Assembly: GCA_947311665.1 (NCBI GenBank)
Contig: CAMZLA010000094.1
Coordinates: 1 to 5,845 of the forward strand
Length of the DNA: 5,845 bases
Reading direction: 5' to 3'
Origin: an uncultured Candidatus Altimarinota bacterium
GTDB lineage: Bacteria; Patescibacteriota; Gracilibacteria; CAIRYL01
Shown here: piece by piece, positions 1-5,568 of the stretch
Numbering within the stretch: position 1 is the stretch's first letter
Layout of the letters: each line of letters opens with the position of its first letter
Translations under genes and position numbers: made by a program
Notes under the pieces: model-generated
Database searches by the model: none
The model's input: the letters and a program-made list of their open reading frames with translations, nothing else
Told to the model about the DNA's origin: nothing

Positions 1-1021
1 AAAAAAAAGCATATCGAGATGAAAAAGAAAATGCTCCTGCTAAAACATTAAATGAACTCGATATTTCACTTAAAATTTCTTTCATGTGAAAATCATGTTT
101 GGGTACTGCTTTTCTTTTTACTTCATTCTCTTTTGCTAAAATATCTAATACAAAAAGTCGTGCTTCATTCAGTAAACTTTTAGATTTTTTCGATGCTTTT
201 TTTAAAGAATTTACTGTTGTATCTGGTAAGTCTTTTATTTCTTTTTGAATTTGTGCATTTAATGCTTTGGAAACTTTTAATATTTTTTCTTGTAAAGGTT
301 TATCGGCTTTAGAAAGTTTTGTTTTTACTTTATCTGGATGAGAGATAACATGAAGAACTTTTTTCCATTCAATTCCTTTTTCATCAGAAAATACTAAATC
401 AACCTTGTCTTTTTCATTTTCAAAATGAGATTTGAAATAGAGAAAAACAATAAACAAAAAAACCATTAAAAAAAACTGAGCAATTAAAGATCCAAAATAT
501 AAAAAAACTCCTCCTGTTATAATCCCAAACAGCATTCCAACACTTTCTGCTATTTTTTTTTGAGAAAATTCAACTCCTTGATTTTTTTCTTCTGTTTTAT
601 TCATTATAAGTGTATTCATTGTGATGTCATAGAGATCAAATGCCCAAATATAAAAAAATGCAGCAAGAATAGTGAATGCAGGAAGTGCAAGTGTTGATGA
701 AAAAATTTGACTTCCAAGAAAAATTCCAACAGAAATCATTAATCCAATAATAGCTATGAGTATAAGCGTTTTTGATTTGAGTGTTTTTTGCATATAGAGC
801 CAAATTCCATTTACAAAAAGCCCAAAAACATTTGCTATTGCTAAAATAACACCAACATAAAAAATAGCATTTTCATTTCCAGAAAATCTTTCAATCAAAA
901 ATACTGCCATTGCATATGCAAGAACAGTATAGGCATACATAAAATTGAATGCTCCAAGGTAATACATCAGCCGTTGCTTTGTTTTAATCGTTGTCGATTT
1001 TAATATATGTGGGGCTTTCAT
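1..1021 (-). CDS. MFS-like membrane transporter, N-terminal half (gene runs off the left edge)
   Basis: An open frame of 340 codons starts with ATG at 1021 and has no stop before the window edge, so the C-terminal part is missing. In-frame TAG and TGA lie four and three codons upstream, fixing this as the earliest possible start. Six hydrophobic helices are visible at about residues 19-43, 51-77, 84-103, 111-131, 157-177 and 179-197. A charged, Lys-rich loop follows (about 198-323), then the start of another hydrophobic stretch (about 325-340). Six helices, a hydrophilic central loop and a restart is the major facilitator layout. GMLFGIITGG at 162-171 has the spacing of MFS motif C (GxxxGPxxGG) with Pro replaced by Ile. 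The usual motif A between helices 2 and 3 is not recognisable (VNGIWLYMQKTLKSK instead of a G-D-GRR/K pattern). Substrate cannot be inferred. It follows the 506-residue gene by 23 bp, probably in one operon. GTGAT five bases before the start is a weak possible ribosome contact. Family assignment is by topology, not by a close match. Confidence 0.75.
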   Translation of the reverse strand, partial: MKAPHILKSTTIKTKQRLMYYLGAFNFMYAYTVLAYAMAVFLIERFSGNENAIFYVGVILAIANVFGLFVNGIWLYMQKTLKSKTLILIAIIGLMISVGIFLGSQIFSSTLALPAFTILAAFFYIWAFDLYDITMNTLIMNKTEEKNQGVEFSQKKIAESVGMLFGIITGGVFLYFGSLIAQFFLMVFLFIVFLYFKSHFENEKDKVDLVFSDEKGIEWKKVLHVISHPDKVKTKLSKADKPLQEKILKVSKALNAQIQKEIKDLPDTTVNSLKKASKKSKSLLNEARLFVLDILAKENEVKRKAVPKHDFHMKEILSEISSSFNVLAGAFSFSSRYAFF

Positions 1022-1044
1022 TTGGTATCACTATTTTTTAATAA

Positions 1045-2565
1045 TTATTTTCCAGATAGAGTTTTTGCAAAACTTGAAATTATTGGCAATTGAACATATC
1101 TTCCAGACCATGCCATATATGCTGCAAAGGCAGAAGCTCCAAAAAGAGTCATGTAAAAAACCCAAAAAATAAAGCTGACTCCAAAAATAAATTTTAAAAG
1201 AAAATAAAATGGAAGAGATGCAAGAAAAATTGCTAAAATAGCAAATCCTTGCCAAGCATGATACATCGCAAAAGGGGAGTCTTTTCGAGTATTTAAAACA
1301 AAAAAACTGAGGAAAGGAAAATATGATAATCCTGCAAATGTTCGTTCATCATCATTAATTTCATTTTCTTGTGGAAGTCCTTGTTCTTCTAAATTTTCAA
1401 GAGTAATTCCAACACTTTCCCATGGCTTGCTTGCCATTTTTCTAATGAAAGATTCATGAGATTCAGGTTCTTTCTTTTTATCATCATCTTCTTCATCATT
1501 ATCTTCTTTTTCATCATCATCATTATCATCATCATTATCATCTTCATCTTCATCTTCATCTTCATCTTCATCTTCATCTTCATCTTCATCTTCATCATTA
1601 TCTTCTTCATTATCTTCTTCATCTTTATCTTTATCATTGTCTTCTTCCTCCTCATCTCCTTTTTCTTCTTCATCGTTATCTGAATTGTAATTTTCTTCAA
1701 CTTCTTCTTCTCTTTCTCTTTCATCTTCTTCATTATTTATTTCATTGTTTTCATTTTCTTCTCTTTCATCTTTATCTTCTTCTATTTCTTCTAAAGGTTC
1801 TTCAATATTTTCTTGTTGATGAATTTCAGAGTTTTTATTAGAGATTTCTTCTCCTATATTCATTTCATCAATTTCATTTTCAATTTCTTCTTTTTGCATT
1901 TGTTTCTCAAGAGAATTGTGAGTGAGAGGTATTTCTGTTCCCAAAATTATTTTTTTTTGCATTTCTTTTTTCTCTAGCAATTCTTCTTCTTTTTTAATTT
2001 TTTTTGTTATTAATTCAATATTTTTAGGTCTTTCTTCATATATTTCTTCATGAGTTTTTTCATGTTCTTTATTTTGTGTTAATTTTTCATATTTTGTTTT
2101 ATATTTATGGTTTGGGAAATATTGAAGAATAAGTTTCATTCCTGAGATAACTTTCTTTTTTTCTTTGTTTTTATACCACTGAACAACTTTTTTTTCTGCT
2201 TGTTCCAGTTTCATTTTTGTTGCTTCTTCAAATTTTTCTTCAGGAGTTTTTTCTGTAAAAATATTTTCTTCATCACTTTCACTTTCATTAAATACATTAT
2301 TCTCATCAGTTTCATTTTTTTTCTTTTTAGTAAGAGGAATGATATATGATTTTACCGTATCTAAAAATCCTGATTTTTTTTCAGTTTTATTTTTATTTTT
2401 TTCACTATTATTCTCGTTTTTCCCCTCGTTTTGTTCTTTGTTTATTTCTTTTTCATTTATTTCTTCTTCTTTTTTTTCTGGATATTTCCCAGTAAGAACA
2501 AACATAAATTTATCTTTTATGCTTCTTTTTTTTTTCAATGATTTTTTTGTGATATTTTTTTTCAT
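1045..2565 (-). CDS. Acidic low-complexity protein with C-terminal Tic20/DUF4870-like membrane domain
   Basis: A 506-residue protein; stop TAA. The ATG at 2565 is preceded in frame by TGA and TAA, so no longer start exists. Layout: a basic N-terminus (about 1-20), a Lys/Glu/Asn-rich linker, and a short helical stretch at about 108-165. That stretch ends with a Pro-Asn-His turn (LILQYFPNHKYKTKYEKL) and resembles one TPR-like helix pair. Next comes another charged linker, then a strongly acidic tract at about 254-363 with nine Glu-Asp dipeptides at its core. The C-terminus (about 408-505) is membrane-embedded. It begins with YFPFLSFFVLNTRKDSPF, then YHAWQG, two or three hydrophobic helices, and ends with GRYVQLPII. 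The order aromatic-Pro-Phe-Leu, YHA-x-QG, then G-x6-P is that of the Tic20/DUF4870 small membrane protein family. The family's role in bacteria is poorly defined, so no function is claimed. The roughly 400-residue hydrophilic N-terminal extension is much longer than the usual roughly 100-residue domain. First gene of the minus operon, with its own promoter. Confidence 0.85.
   Translation of the reverse strand: MKKNITKKSLKKKRSIKDKFMFVLTGKYPEKKEEEINEKEINKEQNEGKNENNSEKNKNKTEKKSGFLDTVKSYIIPLTKKKKNETDENNVFNESESDEENIFTEKTPEEKFEEATKMKLEQAEKKVVQWYKNKEKKKVISGMKLILQYFPNHKYKTKYEKLTQNKEHEKTHEEIYEERPKNIELITKKIKKEEELLEKKEMQKKIILGTEIPLTHNSLEKQMQKEEIENEIDEMNIGEEISNKNSEIHQQENIEEPLEEIEEDKDEREENENNEINNEEDEREREEEVEENYNSDNDEEEKGDEEEEDNDKDKDEEDNEEDNDEDEDEDEDEDEDEDEDEDDNDDDNDDDEKEDNDEEDDDKKKEPESHESFIRKMASKPWESVGITLENLEEQGLPQENEINDDERTFAGLSYFPFLSFFVLNTRKDSPFAMYHAWQGFAILAIFLASLPFYFLLKFIFGVSFIFWVFYMTLFGASAFAAYMAWSGRYVQLPIISSFAKTLSGK
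1051..1344 (-). other. Tic20/DUF4870-like membrane domain in the 506-residue protein
   Basis: This segment encodes residues 408-505. Visible landmarks are the aromatic-rich entry helix (GLSYFPFLSFFVL), the polar turn NTRKDSPF, the YHAWQGF signature, a long hydrophobic stretch at about 438-485, and the terminal GRYVQLPII. In the Tic20/DUF4870 group the first helix precedes a conserved H-A-x-Q sequence, and the domain closes with a short G-x-P element. The assignment rests on these motifs only. Confidence 0.65.
1477..1806 (-). repeat. Low-complexity acidic coding tract (Glu/Asp-rich)
   Basis: This is the region of the 506-residue protein where nearly all residues are Glu, Asp or Asn (about residues 254-363). 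On the plus strand it reads as an almost uninterrupted pyrimidine-rich run of tcttca, tcatca and tcttct units, which is GAA, GAT and GAG codons on the coding strand. Sub-repeats include Asp-Asp-Asp-Asn units on the C-terminal side of the core and Glu-Glu-Asp-Asn units on the N-terminal side. The encoded segment should be intrinsically disordered and very negatively charged. Confidence 0.9.
1541..1594. repeat. Perfect hexanucleotide microsatellite, (TCTTCA)x9
   Basis: Nine uninterrupted copies of TCTTCA lie on the plus strand, which is alternating GAA and GAT codons (Glu-Asp) on the coding minus strand. The unit is six bases, so gain or loss of copies keeps the reading frame and would only lengthen or shorten the acidic repeat by two residues per unit. 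Perfect tandem copies are prone to replication slippage, so copy number may vary between strains or cells. Confidence 0.95.
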
Positions 2566-2593
2566 TTTTCATTACATAAAAGTGTTTCGAATA

Positions 2594-2622
2594 AGTATAT
2601 CAAAAAATATTGATTGTTGCAA
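2594..2622 (-). promoter_or_regulatory. Predicted sigma70-type promoter for the minus operon
   Basis: Read on the minus strand, TTGCAA (2622-2617) is followed by a 17-bp spacer and then TATACT (2599-2594), one base from the TATAAT consensus. TGA directly before the -10 gives an extended -10 (TGn). Transcription would start near 2587, about 22 bases before the ATG at 2565. A short inverted repeat, ATCAA-N6-TTGAT (2599-2614), lies in the spacer and touches the -10; it could be a regulator site but is weak in such A+T-rich DNA. Predicted by eye only. Confidence 0.6.
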
Positions 2623-2645
2623 TTTTTTTTAATGAATGATAGAAT
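2617..2645 (+). promoter_or_regulatory. Predicted sigma70-type promoter for the plus operon, sharing the -35 hexamer
   Basis: The same palindromic TTGCAA (2617-2622) reads as a -35 on the plus strand. It is followed by a 17-bp spacer (2623-2639) and TAGAAT (2640-2645), one base from the TATAAT consensus, again with TGA just before it (extended -10). The start site would be near 2652, about 37 bases before the ATG at 2689. A competing -10 could lie in the TA-rich run at about 2662-2670, but no equally good -35 was seen for it. Confidence 0.55.
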
Positions 2646-2688
2646 GCTATGAAACACATAAAATATATATATTTCAATATTTTACATT

Positions 2689-3228
2689 ATGACAAAAAAA
2701 ACAGAAATATTAGAGGAAAAGATGCGGAATAATACATATAAATTTGATGAAAAATATGAAGATGAAAAAGTCTTATATTCTTTTAAAACACCTGAATATA
2801 TAGAAGAGCAAAGAGGTCAGGTTTGGTATGTAGGAATGGGAATAGGAATTATATTAGGAGTGCTCATTGGAATTTTTCAAGAGTCTCTCAGTCTTATTCT
2901 TGTATCTATCACTATTGGGGCAATATATACTCTTACTCATAATAAAAAACCAAAAATGGTAGAGGTGAAATTTACAGAAAGTGGAATGATATGGCGTAAT
3001 ACATTTTATTTATATCAAGAAATAGAAAAATTTTGGATTTTATGGAAACCAGGAGAAAGAAAAACGTTGCATATTTGGCTTTCAAAAAAAGTTTCAAAAG
3101 AAATTGTAATTCCAATTCATATGCAAAAAATTTCTGATATTAGAGATGTTTTGGGATATTATGTTCCAGAAATTGAAGGAAGAAAGGAACCGTTATCCGA
3201 TTTATTAAGTCGAAAATTGAAACTATAA
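2689..3228 (+). CDS. Two-helix membrane protein with PH-like C-terminal domain, function unknown
   Basis: A 179-residue protein; stop TAA. The first upstream in-frame stop is TAA at 2659-2661 with no ATG between, so ATG 2689 is the most upstream start; Met12 is a possible later one. A hydrophilic N-terminus (about 1-45, with TPEYIEEQRGQVWY before the membrane) leads into two hydrophobic helices at about 46-63 and 66-83 joined by a very short turn. A soluble mixed strand/helix part follows (about 85-160), with KKPKMVEVKFTESGMIW, then YQEIEKFWILWKPGERKTL, and a final helix around DIRDVLGYYVPE. The order of two helices, a His-Asn-Lys-Lys-Pro type junction, then a beta-rich domain with a Trp/Phe-rich strand and a C-terminal helix resembles the small PH-like membrane proteins common in Candidate Phyla bacteria. 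Their role is not established. First gene of the plus operon, 30 bp before the 760-residue gene. Upstream sequence (TATTTTACATT) has no Shine-Dalgarno. Confidence 0.8.
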   Translation: MTKKTEILEEKMRNNTYKFDEKYEDEKVLYSFKTPEYIEEQRGQVWYVGMGIGIILGVLIGIFQESLSLILVSITIGAIYTLTHNKKPKMVEVKFTESGMIWRNTFYLYQEIEKFWILWKPGERKTLHIWLSKKVSKEIVIPIHMQKISDIRDVLGYYVPEIEGRKEPLSDLLSRKLKL

Positions 3229-3258
3229 TTATTAAAAAAAAATAAAAAAACAAAAAAA

Positions 3259-5541
3259 ATGACAGATAAAAATCCTGAATTATTGGGCTTACAAAAAAGA
3301 ATTGGAGGAACAAATGAAAATGTTCTTTTATATCCTTTAGGTGAAGAATTAACTACTAATACTTCAAATTTATTAGAAGCAGCACGAAAAAAAATTCTAT
3401 CTCAACAATTATCTTCATCAAATTCATCAGATTCATCCAATCCATCAGGTTCATCAGATATAAATTTAAAATTTCCTGTAGGAAATGAAAAATTAAGAAA
3501 ATCATTAAAAGAAAATAATATAGGAGAAAATAATATAGAAGAAAATAATATAGAAGAAAATAATATAGGTTATTTTTCTCAAAAACTCGATGCATTATCT
3601 GTGCAAGTAAATAATAATAGAGTTCCAAATCCTCATTTGTTTTCAATTCTTACACAAGAAAATATTATAGAAGAATTGGCTCCTTTATGGGAGAATATAG
3701 ATTTTGAAGAATTCCCAATTGAAGGAGAAATTGATGCTTTTAAAAGTCATGCAATTTCTGCATTGGAAGAGATAAATATTTTTTTATATCAGGCTCAAAA
3801 TAATGCAGATTGGGAAAATAAAGATAGAGCATTTCAAGAAAAATTATATTCAGATATAGATAAAAATGTTCGATATATTTGGGAAAAAAATATGGAAGGA
3901 ATGTTTAATGGAGAAAATATTTCTTTAGAATATTTTTTTAAAGAAATGTTGAAAGCAAAAATTTTTAAAGCAGCCGATGCTATGAGAATTGCTTTGGAGT
4001 CAGAAAATAATGGATATGATACTGATGAATATAAAAATTTTATAAATAAGCAATATTCAGAAGAAGAATGGAATAAAATGCGTGAAGAATATATAAAAGG
4101 AAAACAAAAAAATTTACAACAAGCAGAAAATGAAAAAATAAAAGCAAAAGAATATAGAGGGAAAATAATTTCATCATATGAAAAGACTAATAATAAACCA
4201 TTTCCACCAACAGCACAATTAAATGATTATGTTGATGCACATGCCAATCTTATTTTATCGGAAGCAACACCAGAGGGAGAATTTTCATATTTATTTCAAG
4301 AAGGAATGAAAGACGATTTTGTTGAAGTTATTCAATTTTTAAATGGAAGCATTCAAAAAATATCTCCTCAGGCATATAGAGCAATGGTTGCATTGTTAAA
4401 AGATGCAAAAAGAAAAAATGAAAGAGAAAAATGGGTAAATAGAAATATTAAAAAAGTAATGACTCATTATGAGAAATATCAAAAAAAGAAAAAGCCAGAT
4501 AGAGACAATTCAGATCCTAAATATATAGATATTCAGGGAAGAATTATGCATTCTGATGAATTGTATCAATTAGGAATGATGAGATTGGCAGAACGAGCAA
4601 AAATAAAAATGATGGAAAATTCAGAAAATGGAGATGTTTCTCAGTTTTTATCAATGAATGATTCATCAGAAAATATTCAAAAATTTATTACTGATACCAA
4701 TAATGGAGTAGGGGTTATTGATGGATATATTGTAAAAAATCAGCATACCGATAGAGCAGATAGCTCTAGTGATACGCAATTGGCAGGAAGAATAACTCCA
4801 GAATTTTTTCTATTGGATAAAGTTATTGGAACTGGGGGGATTTTTGTTGCTATTGCAAATACTGTTATGGCTTTTGCAACTGGGAATTGGGGAGCTGCTG
4901 CACCATATATTGCAGGAGGATGGGGGGCTAATTATCTGATGTATAAAGGATTGTTTAATTCTGGATTGAGCAAGGTTATGCATCCAGAAAAAATGTTGAA
5001 TAATATTGTTCAAGAAAGTTTTGCTAATGAACATTATCCAGAATATTTTGGAAATGCATGGGAAGTTGCATTGGCAAAATCTATTAAATGGCCTGCAGGA
5101 AAAGGAAAGGGAATGAAAACCGATTTAAAATTGATAAAAAAAGAAAGAGAAAAAAGATTTGAAAAAGAAGAAGGGAAATTATCATTTCCTCAAAAAGATT
5201 TGCGAAAAGAACGAACTGAAAAAGTAGAAAATATTTCTGTTGATTTTTTTAGAAATAATAATTCTGAAAAAAATAATCAAAATAGTCAAAAAGGATTACT
5301 GTCTAAATATTTACCTCAAGCACATATTTTAGGACCTGATGGTGTTTTATATAAAAAAGATAAATTTTTAGATTTAGTTCAAGCAAATGAACAGAGTACT
5401 GGAATGAATGCACATATTCGATATGAAATGATGGGAAGAATTTCTAAAAGAGTTGGAAAAAAAGACAGTTATATCCCTTTATTCGATCAATTATTACAGC
5501 ATTATACTCAAGAAAGATCTGTTAAAAAATATGAAAAATAA
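3259..5541 (+). CDS. Large hydrophilic protein with an internal hydrophobic hairpin, unrecognised
   Basis: A 760-residue protein; stop TAA. I do not recognise a family. Layout: N-terminal 1-50 of mixed character; a Ser/Asn/Asp linker at 53-67 made of five three-residue units; a Glu-Asn-Asn-Ile repeat at 85-104; a long, mostly helical, Lys/Glu-rich region at about 130-460, parts of which (about 262-310 and 380-412) could form coiled coil; a polar segment to about 515; then a hydrophobic, Gly/Ala-rich stretch at about 518-566 that could form two membrane helices (about 522-541 and 545-566). A basic, charged C-terminal region (about 605-760) follows. There is no signal peptide and no catalytic motif I can name. 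A single hairpin inside an otherwise soluble protein suggests membrane anchoring or oligomerisation, not transport. The start is preceded by an A-rich tract without Shine-Dalgarno. Gaps of 30 bp upstream and 27 bp downstream suggest co-transcription with both neighbours. The frame is intact, with codon use like its neighbours. Confidence 0.85.
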   Translation: MTDKNPELLGLQKRIGGTNENVLLYPLGEELTTNTSNLLEAARKKILSQQLSSSNSSDSSNPSGSSDINLKFPVGNEKLRKSLKENNIGENNIEENNIEENNIGYFSQKLDALSVQVNNNRVPNPHLFSILTQENIIEELAPLWENIDFEEFPIEGEIDAFKSHAISALEEINIFLYQAQNNADWENKDRAFQEKLYSDIDKNVRYIWEKNMEGMFNGENISLEYFFKEMLKAKIFKAADAMRIALESENNGYDTDEYKNFINKQYSEEEWNKMREEYIKGKQKNLQQAENEKIKAKEYRGKIISSYEKTNNKPFPPTAQLNDYVDAHANLILSEATPEGEFSYLFQEGMKDDFVEVIQFLNGSIQKISPQAYRAMVALLKDAKRKNEREKWVNRNIKKVMTHYEKYQKKKKPDRDNSDPKYIDIQGRIMHSDELYQLGMMRLAERAKIKMMENSENGDVSQFLSMNDSSENIQKFITDTNNGVGVIDGYIVKNQHTDRADSSSDTQLAGRITPEFFLLDKVIGTGGIFVAIANTVMAFATGNWGAAAPYIAGGWGANYLMYKGLFNSGLSKVMHPEKMLNNIVQESFANEHYPEYFGNAWEVALAKSIKWPAGKGKGMKTDLKLIKKEREKRFEKEEGKLSFPQKDLRKERTEKVENISVDFFRNNNSEKNNQNSQKGLLSKYLPQAHILGPDGVLYKKDKFLDLVQANEQSTGMNAHIRYEMMGRISKRVGKKDSYIPLFDQLLQHYTQERSVKKYEK
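3415..3459 (+). repeat. Five 9-bp units encoding Ser-Ser-Asn/Asp linker
   Basis: Five imperfect copies of a TCATCAGAT-like unit (tcatcaaat, tcatcagat, tcatccaat, ccatcaggt, tcatcagat) encode SSN, SSD, SSN, PSG, SSD at residues 53-67 of the 760-residue protein. This is a flexible, likely disordered linker, and the nucleotide-level similarity points to expansion by slippage. Confidence 0.85.
3511..3570 (+). repeat. Four tandem 15-bp repeats encoding Glu-Asn-Asn-Ile-Gly/Glu
   Basis: Four consecutive copies of GAAAATAATATAGAA differ only in the last two bases of each unit (gga, gaa, gaa, ggt endings). They encode ENNIG, ENNIE, ENNIE, ENNIG at residues 85-104 of the 760-residue protein. The two middle copies are identical. 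The unit keeps the frame, so copy number could change without breaking the gene. Confidence 0.95.
4810..4956 (+). other. Gly/Ala-rich hydrophobic hairpin in the 760-residue protein
   Basis: This segment encodes residues about 518-566, the only strongly hydrophobic stretch in the protein. It contains GTGGIFVAIANTVMAFA, a Gly-Asn-Trp-Gly turn, then AAAPYIAGGWGANYLMYKG. Regularly spaced small residues are compatible with two closely packed membrane helices. Gly codons here include several GGG, producing short G runs (six G at 4835-4840 and at 4922-4927) that stand out in this A+T-rich gene. Confidence 0.6.
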
Positions 5542-5568
5542 ATATTATAAAAATTTTAATATAAAAAA

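Noticed and set aside
1031..1255. Short minus-strand open frame overlapping the end of the 506-residue gene
   Set aside because: It overlaps the conserved membrane domain in another frame; the Cys/Phe/Ser-rich composition is a typical shadow.
1541..1594. Possible CRISPR-like repeat array
   Set aside because: The units are six bases and directly adjacent, with no spacers, and lie inside a coding frame.
1456..1683. Open frame on the plus strand rich in Phe and Ile, opposite the acidic tract
   Set aside because: It is the antisense reading of the Glu/Asp repeat codons (tcttca read in another frame) and has no independent gene character.
1389..1733. Minus-strand open frame with Met-Lys repeats
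   Set aside because: It is a frame-shifted reading of the same repeat as the 506-residue gene, so its regularity comes from the microsatellite.
2339..2632. Plus-strand open frame rich in Phe and Ser overlapping the start of the 506-residue gene and its promoter
   Set aside because: It is the complement of Lys/Glu codons of the real gene and spans the predicted promoter region.
3356..3646. Minus-strand open frame with Tyr-Phe-Leu-Leu repeats
   Set aside because: It is the antisense of the 15-bp repeat array in the 760-residue gene.
4810..5034. Minus-strand open frame rich in Ser, Pro and Asn
   Set aside because: It lies antisense to the hydrophobic hairpin of the 760-residue gene, with no start signal or family resemblance.
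5542..5562. Possible terminator hairpin, ATATTA...TAATAT, after the 760-residue gene
   Set aside because: The stem is A/T only, about six pairs, without a following U-run on the coding RNA; the downstream gene begins a few bases later.
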